Shown in pieces: positions 42,872 to 52,079 of a stretch of 64,000 bases of DNA. Below the pieces are notes generated by a model that saw only the letters and a list, made by a program, of their open reading frames with translations, was not told the origin of the DNA and ran no database searches. Positions within the stretch are counted from its first letter, which is position 1. Every line of letters begins with the position of its first letter. The translations under genes and the position numbers were made by a program. This DNA comes from Neobacillus sp. FSL H8-0543 (GTDB taxonomy: Bacteria > Bacillota > Bacilli > Bacillales > Cytobacillaceae): contig NZ_CP151943.1 of NCBI RefSeq assembly GCF_038592905.1, positions 3,236,501 through 3,300,500 on the forward strand, given 5' to 3'.

Positions 42872-43480
42872 ATGCGCAATCAGGAAAAATTGGGATTAGT
42901 TGTTGACGTTGAAACAACAGGGTTAGGGCCAACGACAGATGAAGTAATCGAACTCGCATTAAAATTATTTTCTTATCGCACGGATACCGGAGAGGTCATC
43001 GATATTCTTGAAGAAGATTCCTTTTTGCGTGAGCCACTTTCAAATACAGCAAGGAACAACTATGACAACGCCTATAGAGTCCACGGAATTCCTTACGAGT
43101 TAGTAAGAGGGAAAAGCTTTTATGATGTGAAAATAAAAACGTATTTCCATCGTGCTGATTCTGTATTTGCTCACAATGCCTCCTTTGACCGTAGCTTTCT
43201 GTACCAGATGTATCCTGAGGTCAACGACTTGAAATGGTATTGTACGATGCGGAGTATTCAGTGGAAAAACTACGGCTTTGCGAATGGGAAACTGCTCACG
43301 CTTTTACAAGCACATAACATAACCAATTACCAAACACATAGAGCGCTTGATGATATTACATACTTGATGGACCTGATGAAAAAAACAAGTCCAAACGGAA
43401 ATCTTTATCTTCAAGAAGTACTCGAAAAAGGACCAATGAGAAAATACCAACCAGCCGCCTCGCGTACAAAATTGGGGTAA
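42872..43480 (+). CDS. DnaQ-like 3'-5' exonuclease
   Basis: 202 residues, ATG 42872 after AAAGGGTGG. ExoI motif 'VVDVETTGLGP' (D-x-E), ExoII 'FAHNASFDRSFL' (N-x3-D) and ExoIII 'YQTHRALDDITYLMDL' (H-x4-D) are all present, so the DEDDh active site is complete. Related to the epsilon-subunit proofreading fold. Likely a stand-alone DNA or RNA exonuclease. Followed by the 52-bp array B. Confidence 0.9.
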   Translation: MRNQEKLGLVVDVETTGLGPTTDEVIELALKLFSYRTDTGEVIDILEEDSFLREPLSNTARNNYDNAYRVHGIPYELVRGKSFYDVKIKTYFHRADSVFAHNASFDRSFLYQMYPEVNDLKWYCTMRSIQWKNYGFANGKLLTLLQAHNITNYQTHRALDDITYLMDLMKKTSPNGNLYLQEVLEKGPMRKYQPAASRTKLG

Positions 43481-43529
43481 AATGCACGTTGCGAGGCGAC
43501 TCCGTAGAACAAAACGCGGTTGAAAAGTA

Positions 43530-43815
43530 GGAGAATGTTTCATAAAGATGATGAAAGACAAAAGAAGGTTGGAAAGTAAGTGAAATGTCTTTCATCAAGG
43601 GAATGAAAGACAAATGCAGGTTGGAAAGTAAGGGAAATGTCTTTCATCAAGGGGATGAAAGACAAATGCAGGTTGGAAAGTAAGGGAAATGTCTTTCATA
43701 AAGGGTATGAAAGACAAAACCCGGTTGGGAAGCAAGGGAAATGTCTTTAATAAAGAGGATGACAGACATAACCAGGCTGGGCAACTAGGGAAATGTCTTT
43801 CATTTACGCCCTTGG
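43530..43815. repeat. 52-bp palindromic tandem array B
   Basis: GAAATGTCTTTCAT blocks recur at 43582, 43634, 43686, 43738 and 43790 (period exactly 52), with a diverged unit from 43530. Each has an inverted repeat around a short loop: TGTCTTTCATC ... GATGAAAGACA, then a ~19-bp GGTTGGAAAGTAAGG linker. It fills the 357-bp gap between convergent genes. Sequence unrelated to array A but same period. Confidence 0.9.
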
Positions 43816-43837
43816 TCCCTGTCACCATTTCTCTCCC

Positions 43838-44935
43838 TCATCCGTTTTTGAAAAAAGGTCCAATATATTCAGACTCTGGTCGGTAGATGGTGTTGTTTTG
43901 GGATTGTTCTATGACGTGTGCGGTCCAGCCAACGATTCTGCTGGCGGTGAAGGTTGGTGTGAATAGTTCTGGTTCCATGTTGATGGCTTTCATGATGGCG
44001 GCAGCATAGTACTCTACGTTAGTATATAGAGAGCGACCAGGCTTAAATTGCTCCAATAATTTAATTACCGTATCTTCTGCATCGATGGCGAGGTCAAGCC
44101 ATTCGTCTTCACCGACTAACTCCATTAACTTCGCCTTCAAAGCCATTGCCCTAGGGTCACGAGTTTTATAGACTCTGTGTCCAAAACCCATTAATTTTTC
44201 ACCTCTAGTTATCTTCTCTTTTATGACCTTCTCCGTTTCTCCAACACTTGCAAGCTCATTTAACAGTTCGATTACTCCTGAAGGAGCACCGCCATGAAGT
44301 GGGCCTTTCATTGTACCAATTGCTGAGGTGATGGCTGAAACTAAATCGGATTCAGTGGATACTGTCACTCTTGCAGAAAATGTTGACGCATTCATTCCAT
44401 GCTCTAAAGTTAAAATCATATACGTTCCAAGTGCTTTAACGTGAGCGGGTAATGGAACTTCCCCTGTAATCATATACAGATAATTTTCAATATGGTCTAA
44501 GGCAGGTTGAGGAGGAACAAACATCTTACCCGCCAACTGCCTGGTTCGGTAGGCGATAATTGTTGGCAATAGAGCGGTCAACCTGATCGCTTGTGGAACA
44601 GTGGGCTTCCAAGCATAATTGAAATTCCCCCCTTCAGCAGAAATGGCGGTACGAATGACTGCCATTAAATCCATACTTTTAGGAAGATGGTCTATGATCA
44701 CTCTAATATTTTCAGGCAGGTTCCGGTTATTTTTCAGCTGATTTTGAAGTTCATATAACTGCTCTGCATTAGGGAAAACACCAAACCAAAGTAAGAAAGC
44801 AACCTCCTCAAATGTAAATCTATTCGTAATCTCTCTTATTTCATGCCCTCGATAATATAACTGACCTTTTTCGCCATCAATATGACTGATTAAAGTTTCA
44901 GTTGCAATAATTCCCTTCAATCCTTTTGGTATCAC
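43838..44935 (-). CDS. citA: Citrate synthase (CitA-type)
   Basis: 365 residues; GTG 44935 follows AAAGGGTGA by five bases. 'GLKGIIATETLISHIDGEKGQLYYRG' begins it; catalytic residues are His in 'ILTLEHGMNAS', His in 'MGFGHRVYK' and Asp in 'TPTFTASRIVGW' region. It condenses acetyl-CoA and oxaloacetate in the cytosol. The divergent LysR gene reproduces the citR/citA arrangement of B. subtilis, where CitA is the minor citrate synthase. Methylcitrate activity cannot be excluded. Confidence 0.9.
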   Translation of the reverse strand: MIPKGLKGIIATETLISHIDGEKGQLYYRGHEIREITNRFTFEEVAFLLWFGVFPNAEQLYELQNQLKNNRNLPENIRVIIDHLPKSMDLMAVIRTAISAEGGNFNYAWKPTVPQAIRLTALLPTIIAYRTRQLAGKMFVPPQPALDHIENYLYMITGEVPLPAHVKALGTYMILTLEHGMNASTFSARVTVSTESDLVSAITSAIGTMKGPLHGGAPSGVIELLNELASVGETEKVIKEKITRGEKLMGFGHRVYKTRDPRAMALKAKLMELVGEDEWLDLAIDAEDTVIKLLEQFKPGRSLYTNVEYYAAAIMKAINMEPELFTPTFTASRIVGWTAHVIEQSQNNTIYRPESEYIGPFFKNG

Positions 44936-45045
44936 AAGAATCACCCTTTCTTTTGTTATTTATATCTTATAAAATAAACACAATTAAGAATATTGAATAA
45001 TTTTAAAGTAATTGATTATAAAATTTAATAAGGGGCTAGGGTTAT

Positions 45046-45924
45046 ATGGAATTTCAGTGGTTAAATACATTTGTCACAGCTGCTGTGTGTGGGAATTTTA
45101 GAAGAACAGCAGAGCTCTTATACATCTCTCAACCATCGGTAACGGTACATATCAAACAGTTAGAAAACGAGCTTGGGGTTCAGTTGTTTCATCGAGAGGG
45201 GAGAAAAGTAAAATTGACAGAGGCGGGGATAAGGTACTTGGGGCACGCGAAGCGTTTACTAGAGGTGTATCAACGTGGGTTAGAGGATTTGTCTTCCTTT
45301 AGTCAAGGATATACAGCGAAATTAACACTGGCCATTTCGCCGCTGATTGCAGATACAATCTTGCCATATGTGCTAAAAAGATACACAGATCAGCATCCAG
45401 AAGTGGAGATATCTGTGAAAATATTAGAATCAGTCGATATAGAACAGGCGGTATTAAGCGAAGAAGTGGATATCGGATTGTCGTGCTTAAATAGCTTACA
45501 TCAGGAATTACTGTGTGAGCTTTTATATCGTGATCAAGTCGTCTTGATTGCCCCGCATGATGGAAGAGATTCAGAATTCGCACCACCAATAGATGAAGAA
45601 GAAGTGCTTACAAACAATTATCTACTCACACATAACCATCCTGGTTATTGGGACTTACTATGCCGTGTGGTAAAAAGTAAATATCCAAGTATACGAATGA
45701 TGAAGGTTTCACAGGTTCATATTACCAAAAGATTTATTGTTGAGGGGCTAGGAGTTTCCTTCCTCCCAACATCAACGGTTAGAAGAGAGCTTTTAGAAGG
45801 CAGATTACTAGAGGTAAATTGTCATTCCATAAGCCTACCTGAAGCAAATACGTATGCCATCATGAAGTATGATCATACCAAGCAGAAGGAGTTTTTAACG
45901 TTCATTTCAAATTATAGAATATAG
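45046..45924 (+). CDS. citR: LysR family regulator (CitR-like)
   Basis: 292 residues. N-terminal winged helix 'TFVTAAVCGNFRRTAELLYISQPSVTVHIKQLENELGVQLFHREGRKVKLTEAG' (res ~7-60) and a substrate-binding-like C-terminal domain. It is divergent from citA across a 110-bp AT-rich gap, as for citR in B. subtilis, which represses citA. The ligand is unknown. Confidence 0.85.
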   Translation: MEFQWLNTFVTAAVCGNFRRTAELLYISQPSVTVHIKQLENELGVQLFHREGRKVKLTEAGIRYLGHAKRLLEVYQRGLEDLSSFSQGYTAKLTLAISPLIADTILPYVLKRYTDQHPEVEISVKILESVDIEQAVLSEEVDIGLSCLNSLHQELLCELLYRDQVVLIAPHDGRDSEFAPPIDEEEVLTNNYLLTHNHPGYWDLLCRVVKSKYPSIRMMKVSQVHITKRFIVEGLGVSFLPTSTVRRELLEGRLLEVNCHSISLPEANTYAIMKYDHTKQKEFLTFISNYRI

Positions 45925-45929
45925 ATAAA

Positions 45930-45964
45930 AAAGAAAACCCCCATAGGGTAAAAGTATGGAGGAA
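45930..45964 (-). terminator. Probable terminator of the DinB gene
   Basis: Minus strand CCTCCATA / TATGGGGG stem followed by TTTTCTTTTTT. Confidence 0.45.
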
Positions 45965-45975
45965 TTCCAATATTT

Positions 45976-46497
45976 CTACATTATTGAAAGGTAGCGTTCC
46001 GTGATGATTGTACGGTGGTGAATGGCATGGCCAGCAATAATATAGGCAATGGCCTGTGTAGTGATTTCTGCAACGTTTGCAACTCCTACTTTTGCCCAGG
46101 CATCCGTAGGCATGTTATGGATTAAAGTTAGTGTAGCTTTTCTGGTCGCAATAAAGTCGTCAAGGATATCCCTGATCGGAAGCTGGTTTATTTGTGAGCT
46201 GACCACATAATCATTCTCATTAAAACCTGACAATGAAGTTTGATCACCGCGGCCGATCCGCATCAGCCGATAGCTCATAATTCTTTCAGTATCCGTCATA
46301 TGGCCAAGCACTTCCTTAATACTCCACTTCGTAGGGGCATAACGGAAAAGTCCCTCTATTTCGGAAATACTCTCAAAGAGTTGAACCGTTTCTTGAAGAT
46401 TTTCGTTTAATAACTGCACCAAATCAGTATCGGGCACTAAACTTACATAAGGTTGATAATACGCTGGGTACTCATTTTCTGTTGGACGTTGAATCAT
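45976..46497 (-). CDS. DinB family protein
   Basis: 173 residues. 'WSIKEVLGHMTDTERIMSYRLMRI' gives the first metal His, and 'IIAGHAIHHRTIITERY' the C-terminal H-x3-H pair of the DinB/YfiT four-helix bundle. Members are metal-binding and some are thiol-S-transferases (bacillithiol). No partner gene. A DinB remnant elsewhere (17013) is a different sequence. Confidence 0.85.
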   Translation of the reverse strand: MIQRPTENEYPAYYQPYVSLVPDTDLVQLLNENLQETVQLFESISEIEGLFRYAPTKWSIKEVLGHMTDTERIMSYRLMRIGRGDQTSLSGFNENDYVVSSQINQLPIRDILDDFIATRKATLTLIHNMPTDAWAKVGVANVAEITTQAIAYIIAGHAIHHRTIITERYLSIM

Positions 46498-46782
46498 TTT
46501 ATTTTCTCCTCCCTGAGCAACTATTTACTATTCGAAATAATCTAAAAAATACCTTTATATTTATTATAACTTATTGCTCAACAATCGACGATTTGAATTC
46601 CTTTCATTAACACGGATAAATGTTTAATATAGACACTAGGGGAAAATTTTTTACGAGTCACATAGTTCCACCGAGGAGTGGGAAAATAAGTTATATGGAA
46701 AACATTGGTTTAGAATGCTGCAATCATATTCCGTATTTCTACAAGCTGTCTATTTGGAAAAAAGAAAGGAAGAGGGATACAT

Positions 46783-48195
46783 ATGTCTAAACAACAAATT
46801 GGCGTGGTCGGTTTAGCTGTTATGGGGAAAAATCTTGCCTTAAATATTGAAAGCCGGGGCTATTCGGTTGCTGTTTTTAATCGTTCAAATGATAAAACAG
46901 AAGAGTTTTTAAAGCAGGAAGCTGAAGGTAAAAATTTTGTCGGTGCTTCAACCATCGAAGAATTTGTTCATTCATTAGAAACACCGAGAAAAATACTATT
47001 AATGGTAAAAGCAGGTGCAGCGACAGACGCTACTATCGATTCATTAAAGCCCTATCTTGAAGAAGGTGATATTCTTATTGATGGAGGAAATACCTTCTTC
47101 CAGGATACCATCCGCCGGAACAAGGAGCTAGCAACAGCAGGATTTCATTTTATCGGCACGGGTGTTTCCGGTGGGGAAGAAGGCGCATTAAAAGGTCCTT
47201 CGATTATGCCTGGCGGTAAACAAGAAGCCTATGATCTTGTAAAACCAATTTTAGAAGCCATCTCTGCTAAGGTCGATGGAGATCCATGTTGTACATATAT
47301 TGGACCAAATGGTGCAGGTCATTATGTAAAAATGGTGCATAACGGAATTGAATATGGCGATATGCAATTGATTTCAGAGTCTTATTTTATCTTAAAACAC
47401 GTCTTAGGTTTAGATGCAGATGAATTACATAAGGTATTTGCAGAGTGGAATAAAGGTGAATTAGATAGTTATCTAATTGAAATTACTGCAGATATTTTTT
47501 CAAAGAAGGATGAAGAAACAGGTAAACCACTTGTTGACTTGATTCTTGATACGGCTGGCCAAAAAGGAACAGGTAAGTGGACTAGTCAAAATGCATTAGA
47601 TTTAGGAGTACCGCTGCCAATTATCACAGAATCTGTATTTGCTCGATATATTTCAGCAATGAAGGACGAGCGTGTAAAAGCAAGCAAGATTCTAAATGGA
47701 CCAGAAGTGAAACCATACGAAGGTGATAGAGCTGAGCTAATTGAAGCAGTGCGTAAAGCCTTATATATGAGTAAAATTGTTTCTTATGCACAAGGCTTTG
47801 CACAAATGCGTGCGGCATCTGAAGAATACGACTGGAATCTTCGCTTCGGTGATATTGCGATGATTTTCCGCGGTGGCTGTATCATTCGTGCGCAATTCTT
47901 ACAAAAAATAAAGGATGCTTATGACCGTGAGTCAGAATTAGCGAATCTTTTATTAGACCCTTACTTTAAAGAGATTGCGGAAAGCTACCAGCAGTCGTTA
48001 CGCCACGTCCTTGCTGTTGCGATCGAACGTGGAATTCCTGTGCCTTGCTTTGCGAGTGCAATTGCCTACTATGACAGCTACCGGACAGAAACACTCCCAG
48101 CTAATCTGTTACAGGCTCAACGTGACTACTTCGGTGCACACACCTATCAACGGATTGACAAAGAAGGAGTCTTCCATACAAATTGGATGAAATAA
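46783..48195 (+). CDS. gndA: 6-phosphogluconate dehydrogenase (decarboxylating)
   Basis: 470 residues behind AAAGGAAGAGGG. NADP-binding '[29 protein letters not shown]' at the N-terminus, '[21 protein letters not shown]' (substrate loop), '[14 protein letters not shown]' with catalytic Lys/His/Asn set, and a dimer-swapped C-terminal tail '[14 protein letters not shown]'. Oxidative pentose phosphate pathway, making ribulose 5-phosphate and NADPH. Monocistronic with a strong terminator. Confidence 0.95.
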   Translation: MSKQQIGVVGLAVMGKNLALNIESRGYSVAVFNRSNDKTEEFLKQEAEGKNFVGASTIEEFVHSLETPRKILLMVKAGAATDATIDSLKPYLEEGDILIDGGNTFFQDTIRRNKELATAGFHFIGTGVSGGEEGALKGPSIMPGGKQEAYDLVKPILEAISAKVDGDPCCTYIGPNGAGHYVKMVHNGIEYGDMQLISESYFILKHVLGLDADELHKVFAEWNKGELDSYLIEITADIFSKKDEETGKPLVDLILDTAGQKGTGKWTSQNALDLGVPLPIITESVFARYISAMKDERVKASKILNGPEVKPYEGDRAELIEAVRKALYMSKIVSYAQGFAQMRAASEEYDWNLRFGDIAMIFRGGCIIRAQFLQKIKDAYDRESELANLLLDPYFKEIAESYQQSLRHVLAVAIERGIPVPCFASAIAYYDSYRTETLPANLLQAQRDYFGAHTYQRIDKEGVFHTNWMK

Positions 48196-48198
48196 AAG

Positions 48199-48241
48199 AA
48201 GAGCTGTTGCTTGATTGAAACCAAGCAACAGCTCTTTTTTT
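48199..48241 (+). terminator. Strong terminator after gndA
   Basis: GAGCTGTTGCTTG / CAAGCAACAGCTC stem with a T-run. Confidence 0.9.
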
Positions 48242-48242
48242 G

Positions 48243-48728
48243 TTAAACCATCTTTTCAAAGTTAACCCGTTTGTTGACGAAATACATGACAGGCATTCCC
48301 ACTGCCATCACGACAAATTCGCCAATTGCAACAGTTAGCCATGTGAATAAGAATGGAAAACCTAATGCAAGATTTAGTTCAATGGCAATTAAGAACATCG
48401 TAACCGTGAAGACTACGGTGTTTACTGCCATTCGAGTCCAAATTCCTTTAATATAGCGGGACGATACAATCGTAATTGTTAAGGCAAGCAACGACTGACC
48501 GACGCCAAAGATAAGGTCATAGGCGACCATGGGTGAAAAGAATAAGTTTGTTAAAAACACACCTAATATGATCCCAAAGATATACTTCTTGTTGAACACA
48601 ATTAGATGGTTAAACATTTCAGAAATCCGGAATTGGATATTGGTGAATCCAAAAGGCGCAATCACTGCCGATACAGCAATGTACAAGGCGGCCAAAATCG
48701 CATTTCCGACAATCGTCTTAATATTCAT
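48243..48728 (-). CDS. queT: QueT-type queuosine precursor transporter (ECF S component)
   Basis: 161 residues, five or six hydrophobic helices. 'IAPFGFTNIQFRISEMFNHLIVFNKKYIFGIILGVFLTNLFFSP' (res ~24-67) is the QueT signature. It binds a queuosine precursor in the membrane and needs an EcfAA'T module. The preQ1-I riboswitch directly upstream supports the substrate. Confidence 0.9.
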   Translation of the reverse strand: MNIKTIVGNAILAALYIAVSAVIAPFGFTNIQFRISEMFNHLIVFNKKYIFGIILGVFLTNLFFSPMVAYDLIFGVGQSLLALTITIVSSRYIKGIWTRMAVNTVVFTVTMFLIAIELNLALGFPFLFTWLTVAIGEFVVMAVGMPVMYFVNKRVNFEKMV

Positions 48729-48735
48729 ATGAAAT

Positions 48736-48776
48736 TCTCTCCTTAGTTTTTTTGCGTGGGAGGTTCTCGAACCACG
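48736..48776 (-). promoter_or_regulatory. preQ1-I riboswitch
   Basis: Minus strand CGTGGTTCG-A-GAACCTCCCACG followed by CAAAAAAACTAAGGAGAG. This is the small class-I aptamer with its A-rich pseudoknot tail, where the CTAAGGAG tail overlaps the ribosome site of queT. Translational shut-off by preQ1 is expected. Confidence 0.85.
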
Positions 48777-48909
48777 GTTAACTCACGAACTACAATACTA
48801 ATGTATATGAATCTTCTAGTCAATATATCTTTTTTAAAAAATATTGGATAAAAATGCAATTTATTCTATGTTCACCTTGTTCATTTATTTACCATATGCT
48901 AAACTATAG

Positions 48910-48976
48910 CTATATTGTATTGCAAGGTAATGGCGATGCATTTTATTTTTGTCAGCTATATTGCTTTGCAATATAG
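48910..48976 (+). promoter_or_regulatory. Two PadR-type operator copies
   Basis: CTATATTGC-TTT-GCAATATAG (48956-48976) is a perfect 9-bp-arm palindrome; CTATATTG-TATT-GCAAGG (48910-48927) is a partial copy 46 bp upstream. Both precede padR within ~100 bp. Confidence 0.6.
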
Positions 48977-49005
48977 TTCAAGTCCTTTAAAAGGAGGGCC
49001 ACCTA

Positions 49006-49332
49006 TTGTCATCAAGTCAAATGTTAAAAGGCATTTTAGAAGGCTGCTTACTAGCTGTCATTGCGAAGGGTGAAACGTATGGATATGAAATGATTGAAAA
49101 ACTAGAATCATACGGTTTTACGATGGTAAGTGAAGGAAGCATCTACCCATTGCTGCTTCGGATGAAAAAAGAAGATCTTGTTACAACGAGAGTGATCAAA
49201 TCTTCAACAGGACCAAAGAGAAAGTATTACACATTAACCCCAAAAGGGTTAGAAGCTCTCGAAGAATTCCGTAATCGATGGACTGAGTTGTCTGTGAGTG
49301 TTTCAAAATTAATGTATAGAAATGGGGAATGA
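49006..49332 (+). CDS. PadR family transcriptional regulator
   Basis: 108 residues from a TTG behind AAAGGAGGG. Winged helix 'LKGILEGCLLAVIAKGETYGYEMIEKLESYGF' and 'SEGSIYPLLLRMKKEDLVTTRVIKSSTGPKRKYYTLTPKG' fit PadR. The following gene, overlapping by ATGA, encodes a membrane protein, a pairing common for PadR/HAAS systems. It probably binds the palindromes upstream. Confidence 0.92.
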   Translation: MSSSQMLKGILEGCLLAVIAKGETYGYEMIEKLESYGFTMVSEGSIYPLLLRMKKEDLVTTRVIKSSTGPKRKYYTLTPKGLEALEEFRNRWTELSVSVSKLMYRNGE

Positions 49333-50111
49333 AGTTGGAACGAAGAGAATTGTCGGTACAGAGCAAGGATTTCCTTGAAAATTTACGCATGTATTTATTT
49401 TCAAGTGGCAAAAAAGAGAAAGAAATAGACGAGGTTGTTGAGGAATTGAGTGACCATCTAGAAGAAGCAGAACAAGCTGGTAAGAATGTTGAGCATATTA
49501 TTGGTCAATCTCCGGAGCATTATATGAAGCATCTATCAGAGGAGATGAGCACGGATTATAAAGGGTGGACTAAATTTGTCCCTATTTTCATTATTGGTGT
49601 AATGGCGTATTTTCTCTTAGAAGATGCTCTTCAGGGGACGATTCACTATTCGTTATTAGACCTTATTGGTTTTCCAATCGTATGCTTAATACTACTGAAA
49701 GTCTATATGATGACTTTTAAATATTTGTCAAAAAGAAAAACCTCCATCTTAAAGGAATTTGCTGTTTTTTATGGAGTTGGCTTGCTATCCATCTCATTAT
49801 TTATAGGACTATTATTGGTGAAGAAAAATTTTGGAACCCCGTTTATCATAGTGGATAGCATGCTGGGAAGAATGATCATCGGTTCATTGGCAGTCTGTAT
49901 TTTTGTCGGGATGGCACTCTGGAGCAAAACATGGTTCTCAATTTTCATTCCGCTTATCATATTTGTGCCTCAGTTCGTCACACAGTTCTTACAAGTAAGT
50001 GATAAAACGGAAATCCTGTTAAATTCATTTCTCATTTTTGTAGGAATAATCATTTTTGGTATTTTCGAGTTAATAAAACTGAAAAAATTAAAAGCTAAAT
50101 CTATATATTAA
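49329..50111 (+). CDS. HAAS-domain membrane protein paired with PadR
   Basis: 260 residues. The first ~85 residues are helical and charged, 'DFLENLRMYLFSSGKKEKEIDEVVEELSDHLEEAEQAGK', matching the HAAS-type signalling domain; six hydrophobic helices follow ('FVPIFIIGVMAYFLLEDAL' first). It may relay an envelope signal to the PadR regulator. No enzyme motif. Confidence 0.78.
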   Translation: MKLERRELSVQSKDFLENLRMYLFSSGKKEKEIDEVVEELSDHLEEAEQAGKNVEHIIGQSPEHYMKHLSEEMSTDYKGWTKFVPIFIIGVMAYFLLEDALQGTIHYSLLDLIGFPIVCLILLKVYMMTFKYLSKRKTSILKEFAVFYGVGLLSISLFIGLLLVKKNFGTPFIIVDSMLGRMIIGSLAVCIFVGMALWSKTWFSIFIPLIIFVPQFVTQFLQVSDKTEILLNSFLIFVGIIIFGIFELIKLKKLKAKSIY

Positions 50112-50166
50112 TCCGGTTAAAATTTTTCCATCTGTACACTCTAAAAATAAAAAGGGATGGGTAATC

Positions 50167-50208
50167 AGAGTCAGACTCCAGTACAGGAGGTCTGACTCGA
50201 TTTTTTTG
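50167..50208 (+). terminator. Rho-independent terminator
   Basis: GAGTCAGAC / GTCTGACTC with a T-run. Confidence 0.85.
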
Positions 50209-50340
50209 AACACTTTTATAAAAAAATTTGCTAAAATGTGCTGGATGATTGCTATCGTGCTATTATATTTCTTGATGAGAATTGAATAGGCTTGTTAATT
50301 ATTCTGAATATTATTAAAATAGAGAGAGAGGGGGATCTAA

Positions 50341-51201
50341 ATGGAACCGATTATTCGCGTGGAAAATGTTTCATTTTCCTACAAAATCAATGAAAAAACG
50401 ACTGTTCCTGTTCTAAAAGAGGTTTCCTTTTCTATTTATCCAGGAGAATATGTTGCCATTATTGGACACAATGGTTCGGGGAAATCAACATTATCCAAGC
50501 ATTTAAATGGCTTATTAACCCCAGCTTCCGGTGATGTTTGGGTTCACGGCATCAATACCAAAGATGATAGTAAAAAATTAGATATTCGAAAAGCCGTGGG
50601 CATGGTTTTTCAGCATCCTGACAATCAAATTGTAGCAACCATTGTCGAGGAAGACGTGGCGTTTGGATTAGAAAATATCGGAGTGCCTCGTGATGAGATG
50701 AAGAAGAGAATTGATGACTCTTTAGCTGTCGTTAACATGTCAGAGTTCAGAAACAGACCGCCCCATCATTTGTCAGGCGGTCAAAAACAACGGGTAGCCA
50801 TCGCAGGTGTATTAGCGATGCAGCCTGATTGCATTGTCTTTGATGAATCAACGAGTATGCTAGATAGTTTCGGTAAAGACGAAGTACTTGAAGTGATGCA
50901 CGAAATGAATCGCAAAGGGATGACGATCATTACTGTTACCCATCGGATGTCTGAAGCTGCGGAGGCCGATCGAATTATCGTTGTGGAGGACGGGAAAATC
51001 GTGAGGGATGGGACGCCGCGTGAGATTTTTAAACATAGGAAAGAGCTGGAAGAATTACAATTAGATGTCCCGGCTGTGAGTCAAATGGCGGAACATGTAC
51101 ATAATCAGTTAGCCGATTTTCCAAAGGAGTTAATCCATGAGGATGAGCTAATTACTGAGATAGAAAATTATAGCAAAGCAAAAGCTGAGGAGGTGCGGTG
51201 A
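50341..51201 (+). CDS. ECF transporter ATPase EcfA1-like
   Basis: 286 residues after GAGAGAGAGGGGG. Walker A 'GHNGSGKST', Q-loop 'VFQHPDNQIV', signature 'LSGGQKQR', Walker B 'CIVFDESTSMLD' and switch 'VTHRMSEA'. The Ser in 'DEST' and the sequence 'LDSFGKDEV' are typical of EcfA1. It begins a full A1-A2-T-S cluster. Such a complete EcfAA'T set normally sits beside ribosomal protein genes in Bacilli, so this may be an extra module. Confidence 0.9.
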   Translation: MEPIIRVENVSFSYKINEKTTVPVLKEVSFSIYPGEYVAIIGHNGSGKSTLSKHLNGLLTPASGDVWVHGINTKDDSKKLDIRKAVGMVFQHPDNQIVATIVEEDVAFGLENIGVPRDEMKKRIDDSLAVVNMSEFRNRPPHHLSGGQKQRVAIAGVLAMQPDCIVFDESTSMLDSFGKDEVLEVMHEMNRKGMTIITVTHRMSEAAEADRIIVVEDGKIVRDGTPREIFKHRKELEELQLDVPAVSQMAEHVHNQLADFPKELIHEDELITEIENYSKAKAEEVR

Positions 51202-52079
51202 TGACTCCTATAATCGAGATAGAGAATTTATCGCATACCTACATGAAAGGAACGCCGATGGAACATGCAGCCTTAAAGGGAACAAGCATGGTTGTCGAAG
51301 AGGGCGAATGTATCGCGATAATCGGCCATACTGGTTCAGGGAAATCAACCCTCATTCAACATTTCAATGGCTTAATTAGACCGGATTCAGGAAAAGTGTT
51401 CATTGATGGTGAGGATTTATCAAAGAAAAAGATCGATATGAAAACACTTAGAAGAAAGGTCGGACTTGTTTTTCAAAATCCTGAGGATCAGATTTTTGAA
51501 AAATTAATTGGTGATGATATAGCTTATGGTCCGTTTAAATTGGGATTGCCGTTAAAAGAGGTGCGTGAACGAGTTAAATGGGCAATGGGTGTTGTCGGTT
51601 TGGACTTCGAGGAAATGAAGGATAGACAAACCTTCGCCTTAAGTGGCGGGCAGAAGCGGAAGGTAGCGCTTGCTGGTATTCTAGCATTAAAACCGAAGAT
51701 ATTGGTTCTTGATGAACCAACTGCAGGACTTGACCCTAGGTCGCGTAATGAATTGCTAGAAAAAATTAAAGTTCTAAATAAAGTAGAAAAGTTAACCGTC
51801 ATTTTTGTTTCACACAATATGGAGGAAGTGGCCTATCTTGCTGATAGGGTTTATGTTATGGCAGGTGGAACGGCAAGGTTGACAGGAACTCCAGAAGAGA
51901 TTTTTACCAACAAGGAAAAATTGCAGCAATTCAAAATTGGAACGCCAGAAACAGTTCAGGTGCTCTACCGACTCAGTGATCTTGGCTACAAGGTAAATAC
52001 AGCAGCTTTCTCTATTAGAGAAGCTTCAAATGAAATTAGTAAGATTCTTACCGGAGAAGAGGGGAAGAATCTTGGCTAG
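51201..52079 (+). CDS. ECF transporter ATPase EcfA2-like
   Basis: 292 residues; ATG 51201 is seven bases after GAGGAGG (a GTG at 51198 is also possible). Walker A 'GHTGSGKST', Q-loop 'VFQNPEDQIF', signature 'LSGGQKRK', Walker B 'ILVLDEPTAGLD', switch 'VSHNMEEV'. C-terminal extension ~60 residues. Pairs with the preceding ATPase. Confidence 0.9.
   Translation: MTPIIEIENLSHTYMKGTPMEHAALKGTSMVVEEGECIAIIGHTGSGKSTLIQHFNGLIRPDSGKVFIDGEDLSKKKIDMKTLRRKVGLVFQNPEDQIFEKLIGDDIAYGPFKLGLPLKEVRERVKWAMGVVGLDFEEMKDRQTFALSGGQKRKVALAGILALKPKILVLDEPTAGLDPRSRNELLEKIKVLNKVEKLTVIFVSHNMEEVAYLADRVYVMAGGTARLTGTPEEIFTNKEKLQQFKIGTPETVQVLYRLSDLGYKVNTAAFSIREASNEISKILTGEEGKNLG

Noticed and set aside
43530..43815. CRISPR array
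   Set aside because: No unique spacers; each unit is nearly the same along its full length.
43304..43886. Open frames across array B
   Set aside because: Same reason: repeated 'MSFIP/MKDISLTFQ'-like peptides arise from the tandem unit.
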